64,000 nucleotides of DNA from contig NZ_LWAF01000001.1 of the NCBI RefSeq assembly GCF_001719065.1, forward strand, positions 124,001-188,000. The letters run 5' to 3'. Source of the DNA: Fervidobacterium thailandense (GTDB taxonomy: Bacteria; Thermotogota; Thermotogae; Thermotogales; Fervidobacteriaceae). The first letter of the stretch is position 1. The number at the start of each line of letters is the position of its first letter. The translations under genes and the position numbers were made by a program. Under the pieces are notes generated by a model. It had not been told where the DNA came from. It searched no databases and saw only the letters and a list, made by a program, of their open reading frames with translations. Below, in pieces: positions 40,886-52,065 of the stretch.

Positions 40886-42559
40886 TCAGTCGATTGGATC
40901 GACGAACAAGGTTTTAAAATCCGTGTACAGTACAAGTCCAGGCTTGAATCCCTTGGGTTTCCTGACGTTTTTGACGAAAGTGTAATCCACCGGTACGTTG
41001 GAGGAATACCTTCCCTTACTGTAGGTAGCCGCAAGCCTTGCGGCGAAGTGTAACGTGTCATCGTCAACTTGCTTCCCTCCGGTGCGGATAATCACGTGTG
41101 CACCCGGTATTCCCTGTGCATGGAGCCAGATATCGTTACCCGCGGAGGTGCGGACGAGCTCATCGTTTTGTCGGTTGTTCTTCCCAACCAAGATAGTGAA
41201 ACCGTTGTAAACATACTTCCTGGGTTCACTCTTCGGGCTTTCGGTTTTTTTCCGACCGTGACCGCGTGAGCTAATCATACCGGTTTCGATCATTTCATCT
41301 TCAATCTCCGAAAGTTCTTCTACGTTCTCGGAATTCTCTATTGTCACAAGAAGTTGCTGTAGGTAATTGATCTCGCTCTCCAGCTCGGCTAGCCTTTCCC
41401 GGATTCCTTCCGCCTTTCGTTTCATCTTGGAGTAGATTTTGAAATACCTCATGCTGTTTTCAATGGGACTGAGGTGAGGTTCGAGTGGTACTTCGACCTG
41501 CTCTCCCGTCTCCCAGTCGAGCAATTGAACACGGTCTTGACCTGGGGAAATTTGGTAGCTGTACGCCTTGAGTAGTTCTCCGTACTTTCTGTAAATATCA
41601 AAATGACTCGATTCCGACAGTTCCGCATCCAGCTTCGACTGGAGCTCGAGTAAAGATTCCAGACGGGACTTAACCGCACTCACCAACCTGTTTTTCTTCT
41701 GAACAAAAACGTCCTTCTGTTCGAGAAAGCTGAAATACCGGTTCAAACACTCGAAGAGGTCTTCACACTCTTTGAAGTCACCGTACTTGTGGATTCTGTA
41801 AACTGCGACGTCGATCGGTTCTTCACGTTCAAAGTAGAGGTACAACGTTCCCCTGTTAACTTCCTCAAGTAGCGAGAAGTACGCATCGTGGAGGTTCCGG
41901 AAATCTTCACACGAGAGGCTCACAACCGGAACATCGTCAATATCAGCCCTGAAGAGTAGCTCCTCAGCGCTCGTGCGGGAAAAACCTTGAACGATACCAA
42001 TCAGCGCTTCGGATAACTTTTTGGTTCCGGTACTTAAAAGTGCTTTTCTAAACGTTTCGGCATCTCTTAACTCTTCAGGAAAGAGTTTCTCCGAGGGGAA
42101 CTCCTTGTAGGCTTCTCCAGGAAATATGTCTCGGAATCTTGTTTTTACCCTCCTGTACGCTTCCAGGATCGTTCCGTTCTCGACAAGGATGCAATTCGAG
42201 TGCTTTCCCATGATGTCCACGTAAATTTCGTAGTTGTGTAAACGACCGAGCTCGTCGATCTTGGATACAACGAGTTTCGCGGTTCGTTCATAACCTTTGG
42301 ATGTGAACTCGACTACTCTTCCTCCCCTCGTACGGTTTCTGAGGAGTTCGACTAGGCTGTGTTTTTCCGTGTTCATCGGCAAATGTTCCGTCCAGGAGAT
42401 GTATGAAAAATTCGGATGCATCGAGATTTTGAGATCCCCGTCGTCAAACGAGAAGAATAAAATTTGATGGTATAGGTAGACGTTTCGCAGACTCTGTCCC
42501 AAGATCTTTTCACGGATCTTTTGGACGGTAACGTTCATGAGAAAACCATCGAAGGGCAT
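40886..42559 (-). CDS. rqcH: NFACT protein, ribosome quality control factor RqcH
   Basis: The bacterial homologue of Rqc2/NEMF, which recruits tRNA-Ala to stalled 50S subunits and adds C-terminal alanine tails. The 557 residues start with MPFDGFLM (NFACT-N), contain HPNFSYIS and a DIMGKHSNCILVE segment, a long coiled-coil middle (about 290-430), and a C-terminal NFACT-R domain: YNGFTILVGKNNRQNDEL, DIWLHAQGIPGAHVIIRTGG, VDYTFVKNVRKPKG. Family members were earlier called fibronectin-binding proteins. The start follows the upstream membrane protein stop by 4 bases, so coupling is likely. Confidence 0.92.
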   Translation of the reverse strand: MPFDGFLMNVTVQKIREKILGQSLRNVYLYHQILFFSFDDGDLKISMHPNFSYISWTEHLPMNTEKHSLVELLRNRTRGGRVVEFTSKGYERTAKLVVSKIDELGRLHNYEIYVDIMGKHSNCILVENGTILEAYRRVKTRFRDIFPGEAYKEFPSEKLFPEELRDAETFRKALLSTGTKKLSEALIGIVQGFSRTSAEELLFRADIDDVPVVSLSCEDFRNLHDAYFSLLEEVNRGTLYLYFEREEPIDVAVYRIHKYGDFKECEDLFECLNRYFSFLEQKDVFVQKKNRLVSAVKSRLESLLELQSKLDAELSESSHFDIYRKYGELLKAYSYQISPGQDRVQLLDWETGEQVEVPLEPHLSPIENSMRYFKIYSKMKRKAEGIRERLAELESEINYLQQLLVTIENSENVEELSEIEDEMIETGMISSRGHGRKKTESPKSEPRKYVYNGFTILVGKNNRQNDELVRTSAGNDIWLHAQGIPGAHVIIRTGGKQVDDDTLHFAARLAATYSKGRYSSNVPVDYTFVKNVRKPKGFKPGLVLYTDFKTLFVDPID

Positions 42560-42563
42560 GCGG

Positions 42564-43820
42564 TTAGACCACCTTCTTCGATAAATCCAGGATCACCAAG
42601 GAAAGACTGAGTACCGAGAGAATAAGGTACAGGTAACTTAAAGAGAGCACCGAGAGCAAGATGGATGCACCGAGGACTGTCAAAAAAACGGACAATAATC
42701 TGCTTGCAACCTTCTCCTGTTCTTCAGTAACCACCCTCGTTAGGTAGAATGCAATGCGTTCGGCACGCGTGGGCAAGAAATGCAGTTCGGATCGTCGACA
42801 GTACAGCCCCAGAAGCCCGGAGGACAGTACAATCGTTAGAAAGAGGGATACCAACACCTTTTCCGAAAACGATACGTACGATAAAATCATCAAAACAGAC
42901 ACTACAGCAGGTAAATAGATGGTGCGATCCTTGAAACTCAACTTCCACCTCTCCGGTAGATAGTACACCGTGGTGAAGGCCAGGAAACTCACGGTAACCG
43001 TGGTATAAGCCAAAGTGCTTGGTAAAGCTTTGGAGTTCCAAATATAAACCGTGTAAATCTCCTGGAGCAGGAAGAACGAAAAGGCTAACGAGAAGCGTGC
43101 ATCCGCTTTTGAAATTGCAAACTTCAAAGATGGAAACTTACGCTCGATACCGAAATATCTCTGATATACTTCGAGTCTCTCCGAGGTTGACATTTTGACC
43201 TTGAATCTCTTGTCCTCGACTACGAAAAAGGCCACCGTGATTGCCGATGTCAGCAACAAGATTGCACCTGTGACGATCACGTCTCTTGATGAATCGGAAC
43301 CGAAAGTTGAGGTTAAGAGTCCTGTGAACGTTCCAAGAAATGCAGAGAACGGGAACAGAAACTTCAATTTTGGATCATTAAAATTCTGCTTGTCGCTTGC
43401 AAGTCCGACAAGACTCATCGTGTAACCGAAAATTGAGAAGTTGAAGAGTATCAAGTAGAGTACCTTTCGCAGGGTCAGTTCGGATACGACGGATACGGCA
43501 GTCAGGGGAAGCGATACGGACGATAGAATGCCGAATAAGAAAAGATAAGGTGTCCACCTTCCTATCGCTGTTCTGGTAATTTCAAGTAAATAACCAACAA
43601 ACCTTTTGAGATGAACGAAGAAGATATATTCCGAGAGTGAGAAAAAAACGATCAGCCAAGGAAATTTCGATCGTCCAAGCAACTGAGATGGTACGTTGAC
43701 GGAAAATACGGTAAGGACAAAGTGTAACGCCGAAAATCCAAAGAGTATCAGCACTAAGTCCTTCACATATCCAACCCTGCTCCGTTTGTACTTTTCGTAA
43801 AAAACTTCCCACCTGGACAT
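42564..43820 (-). CDS. Polytopic membrane protein, unassigned
   Basis: A 418-residue protein with roughly ten to twelve hydrophobic segments and a short charged loop around 185-205 (KRFKVKMSTSERLEVYQRYFGIERK), a layout reminiscent of a major-facilitator protein with two halves. No transporter signature convinced me. ATG 43820 has an excellent GGGGAGG; an upstream in-frame start would enter the AMMECR1 gene. It lies between AMMECR1 and rqcH on the same strand. Confidence 0.65.
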   Translation of the reverse strand: MSRWEVFYEKYKRSRVGYVKDLVLILFGFSALHFVLTVFSVNVPSQLLGRSKFPWLIVFFSLSEYIFFVHLKRFVGYLLEITRTAIGRWTPYLFLFGILSSVSLPLTAVSVVSELTLRKVLYLILFNFSIFGYTMSLVGLASDKQNFNDPKLKFLFPFSAFLGTFTGLLTSTFGSDSSRDVIVTGAILLLTSAITVAFFVVEDKRFKVKMSTSERLEVYQRYFGIERKFPSLKFAISKADARFSLAFSFFLLQEIYTVYIWNSKALPSTLAYTTVTVSFLAFTTVYYLPERWKLSFKDRTIYLPAVVSVLMILSYVSFSEKVLVSLFLTIVLSSGLLGLYCRRSELHFLPTRAERIAFYLTRVVTEEQEKVASRLLSVFLTVLGASILLSVLSLSYLYLILSVLSLSLVILDLSKKVV

Positions 43821-43864
43821 TTTTGACCTCCCCAAATTCGAGGGTACACACTTACCTGTACCTC

Positions 43865-44383
43865 TCACCTGTACCTTTCAACCGTAAATCTGAAGATCTC
43901 AAAATTGTCGTCAAAAATCCCCGCTTTGAGCTTAGCTATCCTGATCTGCTCTTCCACCGTGTCCACACCTTCGATGTCTGGCAACAGTAGTCCCCTACGC
44001 CAACCCTTCTGGACGATTATACCGTACTTTTTTGGATCGAGCTCATCGATACTTCTCACGGGTTCGTACGGACTGAGAACGTCAACGTTGACAACGATAT
44101 CGTCCAGCTCATCGGGACTAACCGGAGGAAACCGTGGGTCGCGTGTGGCTGCTGCTATAGCGTTATCACGAATCTCCAGCGCGAGGTTCTCACGTACCGG
44201 TTCAAAAGTACCAATGCATCCTCGCAGACTTCCGTCGAGTTTGTGCAGCGTGACGAAGGCACCTGCTCGTCTTTCAAAGAGTTCCTTAGGAAGCTGGTTG
44301 TGAGGTTCAATAATCCTACGATACCTTACGTAGTTTTCTATCACCTCGATCGCCCAGCGCACGAATGGATGTTCTCCCCTCAT
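43865..44383 (-). CDS. AMMECR1-domain protein (AmmeMemoRadiSam system protein A)
   Basis: A 172-residue AMMECR1 protein. Landmarks are ERRAGAFVTLHKLDGSLRGCIGTFEP with the conserved LRGCIG box (about 50-75), AAATRDPRFPPVSPDEL, VDVLSPYEPV and GIIVQKGWRRGLLLP. The protein family is universal but of unknown function; in bacteria it is associated with Memo and an AmrS radical SAM enzyme. Start ATG 44383 was chosen for the G-rich sequence eight bases upstream. AmrS lies at 25905-26909, not next to it. Confidence 0.92.
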   Translation of the reverse strand: MRGEHPFVRWAIEVIENYVRYRRIIEPHNQLPKELFERRAGAFVTLHKLDGSLRGCIGTFEPVRENLALEIRDNAIAAATRDPRFPPVSPDELDDIVVNVDVLSPYEPVRSIDELDPKKYGIIVQKGWRRGLLLPDIEGVDTVEEQIRIAKLKAGIFDDNFEIFRFTVERYR

Positions 44384-44443
44384 CTTCCCCGCCCCCTTGT
44401 TCAGGTTTCCAAATTTTTGCGTCAACAAGTGCTTTGTCATTGC

Positions 44444-45049
44444 TCAGCGTTTCTCCTGTCGTTTGAGAAGGTCTATCACCAGCATAACCTCGCCAACACC
44501 CGCACCGAGTTTCTTAGCGATGTCGACCGGCTCCAAACCGTTGAGATAAAGCTTGTAGACCTTTTCTTCAAAGCTCTCCGATTCTACGGAGTTGAAATCA
44601 CCTTCCAAAACGTTTTCAAGAGCCTTTTTCTCGGTTTCGGTGGTGGTTTTCTGTGCTTGAACGTTGGAGGACATTATCTTCTGGTTTCCAGATTCGTTCT
44701 TAACTGTGAGTACAGGATGGATGGTTTCGCTTGTTTTTGCAACAACAGTTTCACTGATACTCCGTCCAATGCGTTCCTCGGATTCTAAGAGCAGTGCGGA
44801 AAACTCGATGTACTTTTCGTTAAGTGCTTTTATAACATCTCGAACCTCTTCTAGCTTTTTCTCAAGTAACTCGATTTTCGAATCGACGAATATCCTGACC
44901 TTTCCCATCAGCTCAACCAATCTTTCCTCTTCCTCGGAAAGGTCTGGTTTTTCGTACTTCGATCTTTGGACCTGGAAAATGAAAACTATCCATGCAAAAA
45001 GCAATGCGGAGGATGTTGAGAGGAGGACAAACCAATCCAGAACGCTCAT
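44444..45049 (-). CDS. Membrane-anchored coiled-coil protein with C-terminal HTH-like segment
   Basis: A 201-residue protein: one N-terminal membrane helix (5-25), a charged coiled coil (about 38-90), a Thr/Lys-rich linker, and a C-terminal EKVYKLYLNGLEPVDIAKKLGAGVGEVMLVIDLLKR that reads as a small helix-turn-helix. The latter resembles the tail of DUF6115-type proteins. It overlaps the gene upstream by 4 bases. Function unknown; an envelope-located scaffold is one possibility. Confidence 0.65.
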   Translation of the reverse strand: MSVLDWFVLLSTSSALLFAWIVFIFQVQRSKYEKPDLSEEEERLVELMGKVRIFVDSKIELLEKKLEEVRDVIKALNEKYIEFSALLLESEERIGRSISETVVAKTSETIHPVLTVKNESGNQKIMSSNVQAQKTTTETEKKALENVLEGDFNSVESESFEEKVYKLYLNGLEPVDIAKKLGAGVGEVMLVIDLLKRQEKR

Positions 45050-45630
45050 TTTTCTGCCCCTTTCCCGAAAACGATGTCTGGAAAGTACAGCATATCACTT
45101 TCCTCCCAGATCAATACATTTCGATTCACACTCGTCGGTGTTGGGTCAACGAACTCAAGCTTTGCCTCCCTGGGAATTCGGACCTTAAGTTGTGAGTTGG
45201 CCAGATTCGACAACTTCATCTTTCCAAGTCCAGCTTGGAACTTTCCATCCGAACGCTTGTGCACCAGCCCCGACAAAGTAACCCTCTCTGTGATTTCGAG
45301 GAGTGTGTCACGTGATGTCACCGTGGATTCGACATCCACCACTCTCACCGTTTTACCAATCTCCTTGGAAATTGTCGAAAAGTAATCCTCGAAAGTTTTC
45401 CTGGAATTTTGGTTGTAATTCTTCAAAAAGTCGTCCCGCTTTTTCACGTCTTTGAATCTTAGACCGCTGAAAGTGGTCATAGTCGCAACGTCCGAAAAAT
45501 CCATGACAATCTCCGTGTTATAATACTCTATCGAAAAGTTCCGCTTAACGAAAAACAGTGAGACGAAATCGATAAGTAGGAAAAAGACGAGCACGAATAT
45601 CAGTACGTAAAACAGTGTCCTGTTATTCAC
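45046..45630 (-). CDS. Membrane-anchored protein of unknown function
   Basis: A 194-residue protein with one N-terminal transmembrane helix (6-28) and an extracytoplasmic domain of alternating strands (VRVVDVESTVTSRDTLLEITERVTLSGLV). No motif recognised; it resembles small Thermotogales-specific envelope proteins. GTG 45630 follows AAAGGA. It sits 5 bases behind trkH and overlaps the coiled-coil gene, so the two unknown genes probably belong to the Trk operon. Confidence 0.6.
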   Translation of the reverse strand: MNNRTLFYVLIFVLVFFLLIDFVSLFFVKRNFSIEYYNTEIVMDFSDVATMTTFSGLRFKDVKKRDDFLKNYNQNSRKTFEDYFSTISKEIGKTVRVVDVESTVTSRDTLLEITERVTLSGLVHKRSDGKFQAGLGKMKLSNLANSQLKVRIPREAKLEFVDPTPTSVNRNVLIWEESDMLYFPDIVFGKGAEK

Positions 45631-45635
45631 AAGAA

Positions 45636-47141
45636 TCAGTCCTTTCTTGGTGCCGCACGGTTCTTCCGTGTGGTTGACTTACCCACAAGTTTAATATCCT
45701 CAACCAACTTGGCCACGCAGTATATGATAATGAGGAATTCGAAGCGTCCAGTGAACATTCCCAACGTTAGCGTCCACATAGCGGTTAGCGGCATGTTCGG
45801 TGAGGTAACACCCGCCGATAAGCCTACACCGTCCATAGCCGATGCGAACTCGAACATCGAACTGACCATATCGTACCCATGTAACATGAGTATGGTTGAA
45901 CCGATAATGAAGGTCAGTATGTAGAGTGAAAGTACAAGTAGCGCTTCCCTGACGTTTTCAACGGAAAATTCCATTTGCTGTTCACCTTTGAACAGAATTA
46001 TCTTTCTGATAGCCCCGCGGGGTAAGAGGAAGTTCTTAATCGCGTCCCTAATCGCGTTCACAATCACCCACAACCTGAATTGTTTAACACCACCGGAAGT
46101 CGAATCCATTCCTCCTCCCTCGATCATAAAGACGATAAGAAGGAAGATGAACGGAGAAAACGATAACCAACGTTTCTCGTTCAACGGCAGAGTTTGGAAT
46201 CCGGTTCCGGTTATCGCTGAAACTAGTTGGAAAGTCACGTGTCGAAAAGCACTTCCGAGGTTCTTAAAGTAGCGTCCTGTCCCGTAAAGAGAAAGCACCA
46301 CGCTACCAACCGTTATGGACACCACCATTAGCCAAGGTTCACCGTTTCTTAACACCGCCCTCCAGTTTCCCTTCCAGAAGGCATAGTGCACACCAAAGCC
46401 TGTGGCGCCCAGGAACATTAAAACAATAATCACAATCTCAGCGGCCAGGTTGTTGAATTCCCCAACACTTCCGTTCCGCGTTGAGAACCCACCCGTTGCG
46501 AGTGCCGTCATCGTATGGTTCAACGCATCAAACATGCTAAGTCCTACAAGTCTCAACGCGATCGTACCAGCTAACGTGTAGGCAAAGTAGATGAGAATTA
46601 TGATCTGTGCGGACCGACGTATGTTCGGTACCAGGTTATCCATCCTACCTTCGGCCTTGTAAAATCCAAGTCCCTTAGGACCGATAACCATCGCGAGCAT
46701 CAAGAGTGCGAATCCCGCACCACCAACGTACTGCGTAAGTGAGCGCCAAAAGAGGATTAGTCTTGACACCTTAGTCACGTCACTGTACATTGTCAGACCG
46801 GTTGTTGTAAGTCCACTGACTGATTCGAAGATCGCCTGTGAGAACGTCAAACCTCCGACGGTTAGGTGTGGAATCGATGCGAGGAATGCGATCAACAACC
46901 AGGAAAAGACGGTTAGTACCGCTCCGTCTTTGTAGTTTATCGTTCCTATATCTTCTTCACGCACAAGTCTACCAAGCGCGTAAAGTATAACACAGATGGA
47001 CGCAGTCAATACAAACCCGTAGACGTTAGTCACCTCTTCGGGATAAAAAAAACATAGTACAACAGGAAACAATGCGATGGCTGAGAATTGTAAAGCCAGT
47101 ATAGAGAAAGCTTTGTAAATCTTCAAATACCGCCTTAGCAA
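45636..47141 (-). CDS. trkH: Trk/Ktr potassium uptake protein, membrane subunit
   Basis: The K+-translocating subunit, 501 residues with four M1-P-M2 repeats. Selectivity-filter-like loops include SVSGLTTTGLTMYSDV, TALATGGFSTRNGSVG, AITGTGFQTLPLN and AMDGVGLSAGVTSPN, and between them MIEGGGMDSTSGGVKQFRL. The start is TTG 47141 (or 47144), selected because GGAGGGG lies six bases upstream; TTG 47156 lies before it and is unlikely. The two regulatory NAD-binding subunits are encoded just upstream. Confidence 0.93.
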   Translation of the reverse strand: MLRRYLKIYKAFSILALQFSAIALFPVVLCFFYPEEVTNVYGFVLTASICVILYALGRLVREEDIGTINYKDGAVLTVFSWLLIAFLASIPHLTVGGLTFSQAIFESVSGLTTTGLTMYSDVTKVSRLILFWRSLTQYVGGAGFALLMLAMVIGPKGLGFYKAEGRMDNLVPNIRRSAQIIILIYFAYTLAGTIALRLVGLSMFDALNHTMTALATGGFSTRNGSVGEFNNLAAEIVIIVLMFLGATGFGVHYAFWKGNWRAVLRNGEPWLMVVSITVGSVVLSLYGTGRYFKNLGSAFRHVTFQLVSAITGTGFQTLPLNEKRWLSFSPFIFLLIVFMIEGGGMDSTSGGVKQFRLWVIVNAIRDAIKNFLLPRGAIRKIILFKGEQQMEFSVENVREALLVLSLYILTFIIGSTILMLHGYDMVSSMFEFASAMDGVGLSAGVTSPNMPLTAMWTLTLGMFTGRFEFLIIIYCVAKLVEDIKLVGKSTTRKNRAAPRKD

Positions 47142-47166
47142 CAACCACCCCTCCAAGATGTAAGCT

Positions 47167-47826
47167 TTATTCAGAAAAGTGTGAAAGAACTTCCATTTCC
47201 CGTCCGACCTTGCAGATGACGATCAAATCATCGCCGGGCTCCAGTACGGTGTCCCCTTTGGGGATTATGTACTGATCCTTTCGAACTATTCCCGCTATCA
47301 AAACATCTTCCGGTAGATCTAACCGGCTGATGGGTAGCCGTGCGTAGCGGGAGCCCCAGTCTATGGAGACCCTCACCACGGTAGCTCCCTTGTCGGTAGT
47401 TTCACTTTCCAGTTCCGAAACAACCTGGTTTCCGAATAGAAGAGGTTCTATGTTTCTCATTATCAGGTCGGTAACCTTGAGTGTCCTTATACCAAACCGT
47501 GCAAAGATGTCCTCGTTTTCAGAGTTGTTGAGCAATGTGACCACGTGCCGTACACCGTAGTATTCCTGGACAAGCCTGGCTATGAAGAAATTCTTTCGGT
47601 CGCGCTCGGTCAAAAGTACGATTATGTCATCCGGACCTATCTCGATCTCATCGAGAGTCTTTTTTGAAGAGCCGTCACCATGTACTATCACCGCGTTGAG
47701 TGTACGACTGTACTCGTTGCATAGCGCTTCATCCTTGTTGACAAAGTAAACGTTGTAACCTTCGGCTATCAACTTTTTTGCGAGGAAGTACGGTACACGT
47801 TCTCCACCGATGATTACAATCTTCAT
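47167..47826 (-). CDS. trkA: Trk potassium uptake regulatory subunit TrkA
   Basis: A 219-residue RCK protein: an N-terminal Rossmann NAD-binding half (KIVIIGGERVPYFLAKKL, DGSSKKTLDEI, DDIIVLLTERDRKNFFIARL) and a C-terminal TrkA-C domain (LPEDVLIAGIVRKDQYIIPKGDTVLEPGDDLIVI). It gates TrkH in response to nucleotides. The glycine loop reads GGERVP rather than GxGxxG, so NAD binding may be weakened. ATG 47826 overlaps the previous TrkA-N gene by 4 bases. Confidence 0.9.
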   Translation of the reverse strand: MKIVIIGGERVPYFLAKKLIAEGYNVYFVNKDEALCNEYSRTLNAVIVHGDGSSKKTLDEIEIGPDDIIVLLTERDRKNFFIARLVQEYYGVRHVVTLLNNSENEDIFARFGIRTLKVTDLIMRNIEPLLFGNQVVSELESETTDKGATVVRVSIDWGSRYARLPISRLDLPEDVLIAGIVRKDQYIIPKGDTVLEPGDDLIVICKVGREMEVLSHFSE

Positions 47827-48272
47827 TTACTACCACCAACCACGTGTTCAACACCTTCCAAAATGCTGTGTTCAAAGCTTTCAATGGCCAAGGAAACCGG
47901 AGAAATCACCCTGATACCGGTGCGTTCGAAGAGCGGAACGTTCTCCCTGTCGTTTACCAACGATATGATGTTCGGGATTCCAAATATTTTCGCTCCCACG
48001 ACGGAAACGAAATAGTTCGTCGCATCGTCTTCGGTCGTGACGATCAACAAATCTGCCTTTCCAGCTTTCGCACGTTCAAGGATTTCACGCTCCGTTGCAT
48101 CGCCAACAACAGTGAACCCACCGTAATCTTCCGGGAGTTTCTCGAAACTTTCCGGGTTTTTATCTATCAGCGTCACATTGAAACCTATGCTCGAGAGTCT
48201 GGTTGCCAGCTCCAGACCTATCTTCCCACAACCGACAACGACAACGTAAAATTGGTAATTAATCCGTGTCAA
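47823..48272 (-). CDS. TrkA-N domain protein
   Basis: A 149-residue protein holding only a Rossmann RCK-N domain: VVVVGCGKIGLELATRLSSIGFNVTLIDKNPESF with an intact GxGxxG loop, then GDATEREILERAKAGKADLLIVTTEDDATNYF. No TrkA-C domain. With the following TrkA it may form a heteromeric ring on TrkH. The start is uncertain: TTG 48272 has AGAGGGG at eight bases, GTG 48281 is nearer to that site. Either way it overlaps the response regulator gene. Confidence 0.85.
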   Translation of the reverse strand: MTRINYQFYVVVVGCGKIGLELATRLSSIGFNVTLIDKNPESFEKLPEDYGGFTVVGDATEREILERAKAGKADLLIVTTEDDATNYFVSVVGAKIFGIPNIISLVNDRENVPLFERTGIRVISPVSLAIESFEHSILEGVEHVVGGSK

Positions 48273-48882
48273 TTTCTTCACCCCTCTTGTAACCGCGCTG
48301 CTCAACATCGAGGGCTCTCGCAGCGTTAAAGTGCCTCTGGGCCAGTTCCCTGTTGCCCCGCTTTTCGAGTAATTCGGCCATCAGGTAATGTGGGATTGGA
48401 GATGACGGCATCAACGAGAACATGACCCGGATGATCTGCTCAGCCTTATCAAGATCTCCGGAAAGATTTGAGTGAATGAACCCTTCCGCTTCTCTGAGAT
48501 ATTTTTCAAACGTGTCACGTTTCAGATCCAAAAGTCCCTTTATCTTTTTCCTCAGTTCATCCTGGGTGAACGGCTTGGCGAGAAAATCGATAGGACCGTA
48601 ACGGCAAACTTCGGCTATGTCTTCCGGGGTCGCGTAAGCTGAGATGATCAGAACCGGAGTGAAAATACCTCTCAGTCGCAGTCGTTTGATGAACTCGATA
48701 CCGTCCATTCCAGAGAGCTTGATGTCAGCCGTTATCAGGTCAAACCGTTCCTTGTCACATATTTTCAGCGCTTCTTCCGCACTCTCCGCTTCTTTTGGAC
48801 TGCACTCGAAGAGGTTGGATATCATCTTTATCAAGAGTGTTCTGACATGCCTTTCATCGTCAACGACAAGTACGTCGATCAT
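48259..48882 (-). CDS. CheY-like response regulator with helical C-terminal domain
   Basis: A 207-residue protein. The receiver domain (1-115) has all key residues: D8-D9, phosphoacceptor D53 in TADIKLSG, S81 and K103 in LAKPF. The rest (about 125-195) is helical with a TPR-like pattern (LDKAEQIIRVMFSLMPSSPIPHYLMAELLEKRGNRELAQRHFNAARAL) rather than a DNA-binding domain. No histidine kinase is near. Its end overlaps the TrkA-N gene, suggesting phospho-dependent control of potassium uptake, which is inference. Confidence 0.85.
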   Translation of the reverse strand: MIDVLVVDDERHVRTLLIKMISNLFECSPKEAESAEEALKICDKERFDLITADIKLSGMDGIEFIKRLRLRGIFTPVLIISAYATPEDIAEVCRYGPIDFLAKPFTQDELRKKIKGLLDLKRDTFEKYLREAEGFIHSNLSGDLDKAEQIIRVMFSLMPSSPIPHYLMAELLEKRGNRELAQRHFNAARALDVEQRGYKRGEEIDTD

Positions 48883-48905
48883 TTCATCGCCTCCTCACCC
48901 ATGCT

Positions 48906-48911
48906 ATTATA
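48906..48911 (-). promoter_or_regulatory. Extended -10 promoter of the response regulator-trk operon
   Basis: TGGTATAAT on the minus strand, 24-29 bases before ATG 48882. A matching plus-strand element lies at 48973-48978. Confidence 0.6.
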
Positions 48912-48972
48912 CCACAAGTGTTGAATTGTTACTCACCTGAGCTCACCGGTCTAAGGATTCGAGGGCGAGTGG

Positions 48973-48978
48973 TATAAT
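48973..48978 (+). promoter_or_regulatory. Extended -10 promoter of the small membrane protein gene
   Basis: TGGTATAAT on the plus strand, about 50 bases before GTG 49028; no clear -35. Confidence 0.55.
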
Positions 48979-49027
48979 TTGGGTAGAGCTCGAGCGTAAT
49001 ACGTCGACTGGAGGGGGGACGGGGGCT

Positions 49028-49306
49028 GTGCTGTACGTCGATATCCTCGCCGCGATGATAGTTGTTGTACTTATGGTGGCTGTGGTGTACGATTCGATCG
49101 TGATGCAGCAACGGGCTCTCGAAGAAGCCATCAGACAAGAAAAAGCCCAGATTATCGGAGAAAACATGTTTTGGCAGACCGTTTTGAACGACCCTTCCTT
49201 TCTTCAAAAGTTTCAGTCCACCTTTCAAGTGGACTTCTCAGTGAACATCGATGGCCATACGTACATCGTTACCATCAAGGCCTTGAAGTACACCAGACCC
49301 AAATGA
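49028..49306 (+). CDS. Small single-pass membrane protein
   Basis: A 92-residue protein with an N-terminal hydrophobic helix (3-22) and an amphipathic continuation (QQRALEEAIRQEKAQ), ending in a strand pair (DFSVNIDGHTYIVTIKALKY). The layout resembles pseudopilins or minor secretion components but a prepilin cleavage site is not evident. GTG 49028 is preceded by a G-rich Shine-Dalgarno and an extended -10 promoter. It is the only plus-strand gene between two minus-strand operons. Confidence 0.6.
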   Translation: MLYVDILAAMIVVVLMVAVVYDSIVMQQRALEEAIRQEKAQIIGENMFWQTVLNDPSFLQKFQSTFQVDFSVNIDGHTYIVTIKALKYTRPK

Positions 49307-49333
49307 AAAAAGGCCCCGGTGTGGAAACCGGGG
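49306..49333 (-). terminator. Intrinsic terminator behind rex
   Basis: Stem 49314-49320 with 49327-49333 and a run of six T on the minus strand. It ends the hydrogenase-rex transcript and lies at the stop codon of the opposing small gene. Confidence 0.8.
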
Positions 49334-49400
49334 GTGGGAAGGTGTGGTGGCCGCTGTGAGGTCAAGTCCTCACTATGTGTATTATTCACCATCTTACCAT

Positions 49401-52065
<2,665 letters not shown>

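Noticed and set aside
49355-49375. Second hairpin (GTGAGG/CCTCAC) behind the small membrane protein gene
   Set aside because: Only 6 bp with no T-run on either strand; it is not a convincing terminator or operator.
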